Of a stretch of 64,000 nt of DNA, positions 9,680-17,455 are shown in pieces (position 1 is the stretch's first letter; each line of letters starts with the position of its first letter). The notes under the pieces were generated by a model, which searched no databases, was not told the DNA's origin, and saw nothing but the letters and a program-made list of their open reading frames with translations. Made by a program: the position numbers and the translations under genes. The DNA is from Streptomyces olindensis (lineage in GTDB: Bacteria; Actinomycetota; Actinomycetes; Streptomycetales; Streptomycetaceae), in the NCBI GenBank assembly GCA_000696115.1, contig JJOH01000019.1, positions 1 to 64,000 of the forward strand, given 5' to 3'.

Positions 9680-10080
9680 TCCAACACCTTCTCCGACAGT
9701 TGGCGCGGGGGCGCTTCCAGCGCGAGCCAGCAGGCAAAAAGGCAAAGCAGCCCCGCCCAGGTGGACCGGTGGGTGTGAACCGCTTCGGCGACGGTTCTCT
9801 GCAGTGGGGCATCAGCGTCATCGCGTCCGCCGGCCTGATCGCGTCCGCACCTCCATGCGCTGGCAGGCATGCCGTCGCGCGGCGGTGCCTGGGCGGGGCT
9901 GCTCCAAGCCGGAAGCGGAAGCCGTCCACAGCACCGGACGTGCCCGACCGGCGGGCGGTGCAGAAGGGCCGCGAGAGGCATACCTCCCTCGTGGCGGTGC
10001 GGAGCGACGGCTCCTCGCTCGGCGCGGAGCTGCTCCGCCGCGCGACAGCCTCGCGGCCGCCCACCGGGGCCATTCCAGGC
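9680..10080. other. Non-coding or decayed stretch downstream of marR
   Basis: About 400 bases with open frames on both strands but no start with a ribosome site and no recognisable domain. The composition is typical high-GC. I see nothing I can name. Confidence 0.4.
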
Positions 10081-10230
10081 GTGTCTGAGGAGTACACGCA
10101 GCCGTTCCTGGACACCGTATCGGGCGCCACCAGCAAGGAACTCCTCGTCCCCGACGAGGACCTCCAGATCCTCCGCGGCTTCCGGACGGCGGCCGACGCC
10201 AGGGCGCTCCTCACGAGTGACCTGTCCGTC
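10081..10230 (+). pseudogene. Fragment of an ABM-domain gene, paralogue of the gene at 43895
   Basis: The frame reads YTQPFLDTVSGATSKELLV and then DEDLQILRGFRTAADARALL, nearly the same as YKQPFLDTVPGANSKELLV and DEDVQVLHGFRSVADAKAYL of the intact 93-residue protein at 43895-44176. At base level the two stretches match at roughly three positions in four over about 140 bases. Both ends of the gene are missing and the 3' side runs straight into the end of the convergent ABC permease gene. It is a truncated duplicate. Confidence 0.8.
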
Positions 10231-12244
10231 AGTCCGCCGTCTGCACCGGACCCGCCGTCACCCTCCGCAGCAGCGGCCTGCTGCCGGCGATCGCGCCGAG
10301 CATGGCCAGCCCGCCGACGGCCAGGCAGAGCACCAGTTGTATGGCGCCGGAGGTGTTGATCGTGGTGCCGGCCGCCTTGTTGAGCTGCATGGCGCCGAAG
10401 ACACCCATCGCGGTGGTGCCGCCGGCCAGGACGGCCAACGGGATGACGGTCTCGCGAACCCGGGCCCGGTCCAGCACCTGAAGCGGGGTGCCAGCGAGTC
10501 GCAGCAGGCCGTACGTCCGGCGCCGGTCGAGGACGTTGGCGGCGGCGGTGAGGCCGGCGGAGGCGGCTGCGACGAGGAAGCTCAGCACCAGGGTGGCGGT
10601 GCTGACGGTGGCGACGCGGGCGGTGGCCGTGTCGTCTGGCGCGGACACGTATTCCTGCGTGATTGGGTATCTGCCCGACCCTAGGGGCGTCAGGGCCGTG
10701 ATGGCTGTATCGACGTGTTCCTCGTCGCCGGAGACCTGGGCTGTCACCCCGGGCACACCGCCCGGCAGGCTGTCGTACTCGTCCTCGCTCGTGACGGCGA
10801 CGGTCGCCGTGACGCCCGCCTTGTGCAGGAGCGCGCGGGCCTCGGTGGCGGTGTGCCGGGCGTCGGAGGCGTTCGCGGTGATCACCGCCACCTGGCCCTC
10901 GTGGCGCGGGCCTTCGGAGCCCAGCGTGCTGACCGAGAAGAACCCGGCCACGAACCCGGCCAGCACCAGGCCGCTGACGGTGCGCCAGGCTGCGCGCGGG
11001 TCGTCGCTGAGGCGGCGCGCTGCCAACAGCGTGGCCGGGCGCTTGGCGCGGCGGCCGACGATCCGCCCCAGCCGATCCACGACCCAGGGACCCAGCAGCC
11101 AGAACGCGCCGTAGAAGAGCGCCAGCAGGGCGAGCAGTTGGCGGGTCTTGAGCTGGCCGCTGTCGCCCGTGGTCGCCCAGATGTAGAGCAGGACAGCGAC
11201 GAAGAGCAGCAGGCGGATGACGCGGGTGCGGCGCGGGTGGGCCTGCTGGGCGACGCCCAGGGGTGCCTTCGCGACCTGGCGCAGCATGGTCACCGCGCTG
11301 ACGGTGATCAGCGCGGTGACGGCCAGCACCACCGCCGCGAGCCATGCCAGCCCCACCCAGAGCTGACCGGTGTACCATGCGCCGACGCCGTACGGCAGCT
11401 CGGCGAGCGCGGGCAGCAGCGCCGTGTAGGCGAGCGCGCCCGCCAGGGCCCCGGCCGCGCCGACTCCGGCCGCCTCGACCGCGGTCATGGCGAGGATCTG
11501 CCGTGGCGTCGCCCCGGCCAACCGCAGGGCGGCGAGCCGTTGTTCGCGCCGGGCGGCACCGAGCCGTCCGGCGGCCGACGCCAGCACGACGACCGGCATG
11601 ACCAAGAGCACCACGCCCAGCAGCACGGTTCCCTGGTCGATGCCGGTGAACACGCTCTCCTTACTGCCGGAGAACCCGGAGATCGGGGCGCGCTCGGTCA
11701 GCCCCTCGTCGTAGTAGTTCTGCTCCCCGGCCGTCTTGGCGACGGCCGCGTCGTCGGACGCCCGTCCGACCACCGCGACGAGCTCGTCGGGCGAGGCGAG
11801 ACCGGCGACGGCGATCGTGCCGTAGGACTTCACCGTCGGGAATCGGTTGGCGAGTTGGTCGGCGGGCAGTTCGTGCAGCAGCTCGGCCAGGGCGGGAGAG
11901 ACGTACACCTGACCCTGCTTCGGGAAGCCGCTCAGGCCGGGCGGTGCGGGGGTCTGCTTACGGCCGGGCAGCTGGGCCAGGTTCACGACGGTTACGGGTT
12001 CGTGGCGGACGTACGTCGTGGTCGTGGCCTGGACGGCTGTCGCTTCCTTGGCCGGTACGGCGTCGGGGGTGCGCCACGTGGTGTGGTCGGCGCGGGTTCC
12101 GGCGCCGAGGGCGGCGGCGATCATCACCAGCATGAGGAACGAGCCGACGGCGGCGGCCCCGGCCGCGAGCAGCTGGGACTGCAGGCCACGGCGGCCGGAG
12201 GACCTGGCGAGGTGCCAGGTCAGGGGCAGAACAGGGGAACGCAT
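10229..12244 (-). CDS. FtsX/MacB-like ABC transporter permease
   Basis: A 671-residue membrane protein of the FtsX-like permease class. There is one N-terminal transmembrane helix (QLLAAGAAAVGSFLMLVMI), a large extracellular region, a triple-helix block around residues 200-330, more helices at 350-430, another extracellular stretch and a last FtsX block (about 540-660). It works with the ATPase at 12298, whose stop lies 53 bases ahead. Such permeases in Streptomyces export or sense peptides or lipids, often under a two-component system like the divergent kinase here. The substrate is unknown; the 33-residue peptide at the head of the operon is a candidate. Confidence 0.85.
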   Translation of the reverse strand: MRSPVLPLTWHLARSSGRRGLQSQLLAAGAAAVGSFLMLVMIAAALGAGTRADHTTWRTPDAVPAKEATAVQATTTTYVRHEPVTVVNLAQLPGRKQTPAPPGLSGFPKQGQVYVSPALAELLHELPADQLANRFPTVKSYGTIAVAGLASPDELVAVVGRASDDAAVAKTAGEQNYYDEGLTERAPISGFSGSKESVFTGIDQGTVLLGVVLLVMPVVVLASAAGRLGAARREQRLAALRLAGATPRQILAMTAVEAAGVGAAGALAGALAYTALLPALAELPYGVGAWYTGQLWVGLAWLAAVVLAVTALITVSAVTMLRQVAKAPLGVAQQAHPRRTRVIRLLLFVAVLLYIWATTGDSGQLKTRQLLALLALFYGAFWLLGPWVVDRLGRIVGRRAKRPATLLAARRLSDDPRAAWRTVSGLVLAGFVAGFFSVSTLGSEGPRHEGQVAVITANASDARHTATEARALLHKAGVTATVAVTSEDEYDSLPGGVPGVTAQVSGDEEHVDTAITALTPLGSGRYPITQEYVSAPDDTATARVATVSTATLVLSFLVAAASAGLTAAANVLDRRRTYGLLRLAGTPLQVLDRARVRETVIPLAVLAGGTTAMGVFGAMQLNKAAGTTINTSGAIQLVLCLAVGGLAMLGAIAGSRPLLRRVTAGPVQTAD

Positions 12245-12297
12245 GGGAACTCCGCGGAGCTTCGGAGGGCTTCGGGCGAGGGCGGGAGGAGGGCGTC

Positions 12298-12981
12298 TCA
12301 GGCGACGGTGAACTGGCTGTGGCCGCTGATCCGGCCGTCCCGGACCTGGAGGATCCGGTCGCAGTGGGCGGCGACGTCGGCGTCGTGGGTGACCATCACC
12401 AAAGCGGCGCCCGTGTCCCGGGTCGCGAAGGTCAGGAGCTGGACGACCTCCGTGCTGGTGCGCTGGTCCAGGGCGCCGGTGGGCTCGTCGGCGAAGACCA
12501 CGTCCGGCTCGATGACCAGCGCGCGGGCGATGGCCACGCGCTGGGCCTGGCCACCGGAGAGCTGGCCGGGGCGGCGCTGCTCCAGACCCTCCAGGCCGAG
12601 GGGCGCGAACCAGCGGCGAGCGCGTTCGACGGCCTGCCTGCTCGGCACGCCCTCCAGCATCAGCGGCAGCGCGACGTTCTCCTCGGCCGGCAGCTCCGGC
12701 AGCAACTGGCCGAACTGGAACACGAACCCGAACCGCTTGCGGCGCAGTGCACTCAACCGGTTCTCGCTCAGGTTGTCCAAGCGCTCACCGCGCAGCAGCA
12801 CCTGGCCGCCGTCGGGGCGGATGATCCCGGCGAGGGTGTGCAGCAAGGTGGACTTGCCGGACCCGGACGGGCCCATGATCGCCAGCGAGTCGCGCTCACC
12901 GACCTCCACGTCGACGCCCGCCAGGGCGGTGGTGGAGCCGTACTTCTTGACGAGGCCGTATCCGGCCAGAACGGTGCTCAT
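12298..12981 (-). CDS. ABC transporter ATP-binding protein (MacB/LolD type)
   Basis: A 227-residue ATPase, full length for the LolD/MacB class. It shows Walker A GPSGSGKST (about residues 37-45), a Q-loop, signature LSGGQAQR (about 138), Walker B VVFADEPTGALD and the switch histidine in VTHD. The ATG at 12981 follows GAAGGGA and lies 22 bases after the stop of the 33-residue peptide gene. It energises the FtsX-like permease downstream. Confidence 0.92.
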   Translation of the reverse strand: MSTVLAGYGLVKKYGSTTALAGVDVEVGERDSLAIMGPSGSGKSTLLHTLAGIIRPDGGQVLLRGERLDNLSENRLSALRRKRFGFVFQFGQLLPELPAEENVALPLMLEGVPSRQAVERARRWFAPLGLEGLEQRRPGQLSGGQAQRVAIARALVIEPDVVFADEPTGALDQRTSTEVVQLLTFATRDTGAALVMVTHDADVAAHCDRILQVRDGRISGHSQFTVA

Positions 12982-13003
12982 GATGCGTGTACCCGGTCCC
13001 TTC

Positions 13004-13105
13004 TCAGCGCTCGCATTTCCAGGTGATGCCCTCGGCGGCGAGGGCGGCTCCGGCTACGGGTCTGAGGCCGGACGGGCTGGTGGCGAGGAACGTGCTGCGC
13101 TGCAT
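13004..13105 (-). CDS. 33-residue peptide encoded at the head of the ABC transporter operon
   Basis: ATG at 13105-13103 preceded by CCAGGAG six bases away, a strong ribosome site, and stop TGA at 13004. The product begins MQRSTFLATSPSG, has a small, alanine-rich middle (PVAGAALAAEG) and ends ITWKCER, with a single cysteine. It is too short for standard gene finders. It is first in a three-gene unit with the ATPase 22 bases downstream. It may be a signal, a ribosomally made peptide product or a regulator of the transporter; no modification enzyme gene is nearby. I do not recognise the family. Confidence 0.55.
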   Translation of the reverse strand: MQRSTFLATSPSGLRPVAGAALAAEGITWKCER

Positions 13106-13169
13106 CGCGTACTCCTGGGGTCCGTGGTGAGGATGCGGCTCCACCCTCGCCCGCGGGCCCGGGCACCCG

Positions 13170-13220
13170 CCTCGGCCGAACGGCCGGATTCAGAGGCCGG
13201 TCTCCTCGGCCGTTCGGTCG
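13170..13220. promoter_or_regulatory. Paired palindromes between the transporter operon and histidine kinase
   Basis: CTCGGCCGAACGGCCG at 13171-13186 and CTCGGCCGTTCGGTCG at 13205-13220 are two copies of one palindromic element with centres about 34 bases apart. They lie in the divergent intergenic region 36-86 bases ahead of the kinase ATG. The same pair, in the other orientation, precedes the peptidase gene at 15193. They are a likely binding site for the response regulator that should partner this kinase. Confidence 0.55.
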
Positions 13221-13255
13221 ATCCCTCCGCCGGAACTCTGGCCTACGGTGACCGC

Positions 13256-14440
13256 ATGAAGTCCGTTTCCGCCCGGGGATGCACCCGTGGCCTCGCCGTC
13301 GGCGTCCTTCTCGCCGCTTCCGTAGCCGACGTTGTTCTCTACGCGGGCTCCGACGGGTCGAGTGTCCTGCCGATGGCAAGCCCCGTCTGGCAGACCCTGG
13401 CCGTGGTGCTGGTCGGGCTGGCCGCCGTGCTGTGGCCGGCCGGGCGGCGGCCCCAGTGGCTCACACCGCAGGTGCGCACCGCCGTGCCCGCTCTCGCCTC
13501 GGCCCTGCTCACCGCTGCTTCGCTGCTGGTCCGAGGGCCGGTCGTGTTCGGCCCGGGCGAGGTCATGATCCTGCTGAGCCTGCTCTTCATCGCGGTACGG
13601 CACTGCCCGTCGCGCTGGGCCTTCGTGTGCGGCGTCCTCGACGCGGGAGCGCTGCTCATTCTGCCGGTACGTGGCGACGTGAGGCTGAGCAGTGACGTGA
13701 TGGGCCTGGAGATGATCGGCCTGGTGCTGGTCGGCCTCGTCGCCGGGCTTGCAGGCTATCTGCGCACTATGGACTACCGGCGTACGCTCGCCGTCAGCGA
13801 GACCCGCCGCAGCGAACGCCTCGCCATCGCAGCCGACCTGCACGACTTCGTCGCCCACCACGTGACCGGCATCCTCGTGCAGACCCAGGTGGCCCGCATG
13901 ATGGCGCAGACTCAGCCACAGGAGCTGGACCCGGTCCTGGCCGGCATCGAACGCGCCGCGACCGAGGCCCTCGCCTCGATGCGCCGCACGGTCGGCGTGC
14001 TGCGCGACACCGGTCCCGAAGCGGCCGGCCACCGCCCGGTCGGCGACCTCGCGGGCATCACCGAACTGATCGAGGGCTTCGCGACCCCCGGCCAGCAGGT
14101 CGTCCTGCGCCGCGACCCCGCCGTGTCCGCCGACCTTCCCCACGAGGTGCAGGCCGCGGCCTTCCGGGTCGTCCAGGAAGCCCTGACCAACATCCGCCGA
14201 CACGCGGCCGACGCCGCCCACATCAAGGTCCGCCTGCGGGACGACGCCGGCCGACTGGAGGTATCGGTGGCGGACGACGGCCGCGGCGGCACACAGCTTC
14301 CGGCAGCCGCCCACGGCGGCGGCTTCGGCCTCGTCGGCCTGAAGGAGCGGGTGACCGCGGCGGGCGGCGAACTGCACGCCGGGCCGCGGGGCGACGTGGG
14401 GTGGGAGGTGCGGGCGGTCTTTTCGGCACGGAAATCCTGA
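13256..14440 (+). CDS. Two-component sensor histidine kinase (HisKA_3 type), orphaned
   Basis: A 394-residue kinase from the ATG at 13256. The N-terminal half has four to five transmembrane helices with short loops (an intramembrane-type sensor). It is followed by HisKA_3 with the phosphorylated histidine in DLHDFVAHH (about H196) and HATPase_c with QEALTNIRRHA, DDGRGG and GFGLVGLKERV. Kinases of this class nearly always have a LuxR-type regulator gene directly downstream. Here the next 750 bases hold only gene fragments, so the partner is lost or elsewhere. The divergent peptide/ABC operon is its probable functional partner. Confidence 0.9.
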   Translation: MKSVSARGCTRGLAVGVLLAASVADVVLYAGSDGSSVLPMASPVWQTLAVVLVGLAAVLWPAGRRPQWLTPQVRTAVPALASALLTAASLLVRGPVVFGPGEVMILLSLLFIAVRHCPSRWAFVCGVLDAGALLILPVRGDVRLSSDVMGLEMIGLVLVGLVAGLAGYLRTMDYRRTLAVSETRRSERLAIAADLHDFVAHHVTGILVQTQVARMMAQTQPQELDPVLAGIERAATEALASMRRTVGVLRDTGPEAAGHRPVGDLAGITELIEGFATPGQQVVLRRDPAVSADLPHEVQAAAFRVVQEALTNIRRHAADAAHIKVRLRDDAGRLEVSVADDGRGGTQLPAAAHGGGFGLVGLKERVTAAGGELHAGPRGDVGWEVRAVFSARKS

Positions 14441-14493
14441 GAGCGACCCCGCGGTCCATCAGGTGGTGAGGCCCTGAACGAAGATCCGGGTCT

Positions 14494-14568
14494 GGCTACG
14501 AAGACGCAGACCATGATGGCGGCGGCAGCGGCGATGACCCGCGCGGTCTGCACACTGCTGATCAACAT
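14494..14568 (-). pseudogene. Fragment of an MmpL transporter gene
   Basis: About 25 codons on the minus strand read QTARVIAAAAAIMVCVFVA, matching ETARVITAAAAIMVCVFVA in the intact MmpL exporter at 29489-31699. Both sides end abruptly. It is a relic of a second MmpL gene where the response regulator should be. Confidence 0.7.
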
Positions 14569-14670
14569 CTGAGGTCCTGGGCGAGACTCCATTCCCTGTC
14601 CCCACCTGTACGACCTCGCCATCGAGCCGGTCGGGCTCCTGGGGGCGTTGGACGGCCTGCTGGGGCAGGC

Positions 14671-14742
14671 CCGATCGAGCCCCCCGCCAGATCTTTCAGT
14701 CCGGCACCAACAACCGGCAGTGTGTGATCGACATGGAGGCCA
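14671..14742 (+). pseudogene. Fragment of a fumarylacetoacetate-hydrolase-family gene
   Basis: The plus strand reads PIEPPRQIFQSGTNNRQCV then IDME, matching PVEPRQIFQSGANYRQHV then IDLE in the intact enzyme at 24307-25293. The frame stays open afterwards, but the similarity stops. It is a short relic next to the MmpL fragment. Confidence 0.65.
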
Positions 14743-15060
14743 CCTGCCGCTTCCTCGAGGACAGCACCGGGTACACGATCTGCGTCAACTGGTTCTCGTT
14801 CCACAGCTGGTTCATCGAACTGCTCACCGAGCAGGCACACCGTCTGCACCACACACCGACAGGGCTGCCACCGCGGCACAGCCACCGGCCTTTCGAGCGA
14901 CGGCCGGAGCTTGGCGGGTCCGTGCCAGCCCAGCAGGGCTCGTTGCGCTGGATCCGCGCCGCCGGTCCGATGACGCACTGTGGATCCTCGTGGCCCCGGC
15001 GCCGGGTCGAAGCCGCGAGCAGATCGCGAGCCCTCGGCTCCGGTCGCCAACTCCGGTGTC
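14743..15060. other. Decayed stretch before the peptidase promoter
   Basis: The frame of the hydrolase fragment stays open to about 15137 (CRFLEDSTGYTICVNWFSF and on), but I cannot assign it. No other gene is visible. Confidence 0.35.
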
Positions 15061-15108
15061 GGCCTTTCGGCCGAGGGCAGTGCCGGGTCTCTGGCCGTTC
15101 GGCCGAGG
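15061..15108. promoter_or_regulatory. Paired palindromes ahead of the S33 peptidase gene
   Basis: GGCCTTTCGGCCGAGG at 15061-15076 and CTGGCCGTTCGGCCGAGG at 15091-15108, centres 32 bases apart. The second is the reverse complement of the element at 13170-13187 over 16 bases. The spacing and sequence match the pair ahead of the histidine kinase, pointing to one regulator. They lie 85-132 bases ahead of the peptidase ATG. Confidence 0.55.
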
Positions 15109-15192
15109 CGTCGTGGGCCCGGGCCATCGGAGAGTGAGGACGACGCCGCCGCCCTCCTGTCCGTGGCGGTCCGTATCCGAGAAGGACACTCC

Positions 15193-16734
15193 ATGCCCCG
15201 TGCCACCCGTGTAGCCGCCTTGGCCGCCGCCGGCCTCCTTGCCGCCCTCGCTCTGCCCGTCGCCCAGGGCGCAACCGTGTCCACCGCGCGGCCCCCGGCC
15301 ACGGACCACCCCTCCCGTCTCGACCGGTACTACGGCCAGCGCCCGGCATGGCACCGGTGCGACATCCCCGACGCGCCCGCCGCCTTCCAGTGCGCCACCA
15401 TCACCGTCCCCGTCGACTACGCCCACCCCGACAGCCGGACTCTGCGCCTGCAGATCTCGCGGCTGCGCACCAGCACGCCCGGCAAACGCCACGGGGTCCT
15501 GCTGTCCAACCCGGGCGGCCCGGGCAACCCCGGACTGGGGAACCCGCTCTCGCTCCGGGACGCCCTGGCCAAGAGCGTCCGCCAACGCTACGACCTGATC
15601 GGTTTCGACCCCCGCGGTCTGGCCGCCAGCAGCCCCCTGCGCTGCGGTCTGACACAGGACGAGGCGAACTCCACAGAGCCCTACCGCCCCTACCGCGCCG
15701 CCACCTTCGCCAAGGACACCGCGCGCGCCCGTGACATCGCCGCCAAGTGCACCGCCCGCAACGGAAGCCGACTGCTGCCGTACATCAACACCCGCAACAC
15801 TGCCCGGGACATGGACGTCATCCGCGGCATCCTGGGAGAGAAGAGGCTCTCCTACCTCGGGTGGTCCTACGGTACGTATCTTGGCGCCGTCTACACCCAG
15901 CTCTTCCCCCGGCACAGCGACCGCATAGTCCTCGACAGCGCAGTGGACCCGAACCGGTCCGGCAGGGGAACAGCCCTGGCCATGGCCGCCGGGGCCGAGC
16001 CCGCGTTCAGGGACTGGAGCCGGCTGATCACCCGCCGCGACCGCACATACCACCTCGGCAACACACCCGCCAAGGTCCGCGCCGCCTTCTGGCAGCTGAT
16101 CGCCCGCGCCGACCGCACACCCGTGCTGTACCAGGGCGACGACCCATTCCACCAGGGCGAAGCCCTCACCGGCGCCGACATCCGCTCCTGGCTGCGCCAG
16201 TCCTTCGCCGCCGAGCCCTACCAGGCCGCCCGTGAGATCGTCACCCTCCGCAAGTCCCGCACCGCCCACAGCACCACCCGCCCGGACACCAGCCCTGCAG
16301 ACCCGATGACCGACAACACCGTCGGCCTCAACTGGGCCATCACCTGCGCCGACAACACCGCGTCCTGGCCCCGCGACCCGGCCCGCTACCAGCGCGACGC
16401 CCGCCGCGAGAGCGCCCGCCACCCCCTCTACGGCGACTTCGCCGCCAACATCACCCCGTGCGCCTTCTGGCCCCGCGGCGCGGAACCGGCCACCCGCATC
16501 GACAACGCCGTTGGCGCCCTCGTCGTACACAACCAGTGGGACCCCCAGACCCCGCTGCCCGGCGGGCGTGCCATGCATCGCGCCCTGCACGGCTCACGCC
16601 TGGTCTACGTCCGCGGCGGCCGCGGCCACGCCGTCTACGCATTCCCCGGCGCCCCCGTCTGCGTCACCCGCGCCGTCGACGCGTACCTCACGGACGGGCG
16701 TCTGCCGGCGACCGACATCACCTGCGGCTCCTGA
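15193..16734 (+). CDS. Secreted alpha/beta hydrolase, tripeptidyl aminopeptidase-like (S33)
   Basis: A 513-residue exported peptidase of the Streptomyces TAP/SlpD type, the usual length. It has an N-terminal signal peptide (RVAALAAAGLLAALALPVA, cleavage after an A-x-G region), the oxyanion stretch LLSNPGGPG, the nucleophile elbow GWSYGTY (about S225), the acid in NQWDPQTP and the catalytic histidine in GRGHAVY, followed by the C-terminal TAP cap. GAGAAGGA precedes the ATG. Paired palindromes shared with the histidine kinase promoter suggest common control. It removes tripeptides from secreted proteins or degrades peptides outside the cell. Confidence 0.88.
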   Translation: MPRATRVAALAAAGLLAALALPVAQGATVSTARPPATDHPSRLDRYYGQRPAWHRCDIPDAPAAFQCATITVPVDYAHPDSRTLRLQISRLRTSTPGKRHGVLLSNPGGPGNPGLGNPLSLRDALAKSVRQRYDLIGFDPRGLAASSPLRCGLTQDEANSTEPYRPYRAATFAKDTARARDIAAKCTARNGSRLLPYINTRNTARDMDVIRGILGEKRLSYLGWSYGTYLGAVYTQLFPRHSDRIVLDSAVDPNRSGRGTALAMAAGAEPAFRDWSRLITRRDRTYHLGNTPAKVRAAFWQLIARADRTPVLYQGDDPFHQGEALTGADIRSWLRQSFAAEPYQAAREIVTLRKSRTAHSTTRPDTSPADPMTDNTVGLNWAITCADNTASWPRDPARYQRDARRESARHPLYGDFAANITPCAFWPRGAEPATRIDNAVGALVVHNQWDPQTPLPGGRAMHRALHGSRLVYVRGGRGHAVYAFPGAPVCVTRAVDAYLTDGRLPATDITCGS

Positions 16735-16738
16735 GTGG

Positions 16739-16782
16739 AAGGCGGGGCGGGCAAGAACCGTGGTTCTTGCCCGCCCCGCCTT
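16739..16782. terminator. Bidirectional terminator between convergent genes
   Basis: A perfect 19-base stem (GGCGGGGCGGGCAAGAACC with its complement) with a two-base loop, flanked by AA and TT. It lies 4 bases after the peptidase stop and 14 bases before the convergent CoA-transferase end. Confidence 0.9.
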
Positions 16783-16795
16783 GCACGTCAACGGC

Positions 16796-17455
16796 TCATG
16801 GCTTCGGGATCACGGGCGCGTCGGTGCGGGCGGCGATGTCCGCGATGGTCACTCCCGGTCCGCATTCCACGAGAGCGAGGCCCTCGGGTGTGACGTCGAG
16901 GACAGCGAGGTCGGTGATGACGCGGTGGACACACCGTTCGCCGGTGAGCGGAAGGGTGCACTCCTTGAGGATCTTCGGCGAGCCGTCCTTGGCGGTGTGT
17001 TCCATCAGGACGATGACACGGCGGGCGCCGTGTACGAGGTCCATGGCACCGCCCATGCCCTTGACCATCTTCCCGGGGATCATCCAGTTGGCCAGGTCAC
17101 CGTAGGCGGAGACCTGCATCGCGCCGAGCACGGCAGTGTCGATGTGGCCGCCCCGGATCATGCCGAAGGACAGGGCCGAGTCGAAGAAGCTCGCGCCGGG
17201 CAGAACGGTGACGGTCTCCTTGCCCGCGTTGATCAGGTCAGGGTCGACCTCGGCCTCGGTCGGGTAGGGGCCGGTGCCGAGGATGCCGTTCTCGGAGTGC
17301 AGGACCACCTGGACGCCGGGCGGGAGGTGACCGGGGATGAGGGTGGGCAGGCCGATGCCGAGGTTGACGTAGGAGCCGTCGGTCAGTTCGGCGGCGGCGC
17401 GCGCGGCCATCTGCTCGCGGGTCCAGCCCGGCGAGGTACGGACATCGTGGCTCAT
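16796..17455 (-). CDS. 3-oxoacid (or 3-oxoadipate) CoA-transferase, subunit B
   Basis: A 219-residue beta subunit with the catalytic glutamate in SENGILGTGP and the family stretch VNLGIGLPTLIP near the N-terminus. It moves CoA from succinyl-CoA (or acyl-CoA) to a beta-keto acid together with subunit A. The ATG overlaps the stop of subunit A (ATGA). It closes the catabolic operon, activating the keto acid released by ring cleavage for thiolysis. ScoB and PcaJ are hard to tell apart here. Confidence 0.88.
   Translation of the reverse strand: MSHDVRTSPGWTREQMAARAAAELTDGSYVNLGIGLPTLIPGHLPPGVQVVLHSENGILGTGPYPTEAEVDPDLINAGKETVTVLPGASFFDSALSFGMIRGGHIDTAVLGAMQVSAYGDLANWMIPGKMVKGMGGAMDLVHGARRVIVLMEHTAKDGSPKILKECTLPLTGERCVHRVITDLAVLDVTPEGLALVECGPGVTIADIAARTDAPVIPKP

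Noticed and set aside
10715..14440. A plus-strand open frame of 1241 codons running into the histidine kinase
   Set aside because: Only the part from 13256 is the kinase. The rest is antisense to the ABC permease, ATPase and peptide genes, with low-complexity composition typical of high-GC shadow frames.
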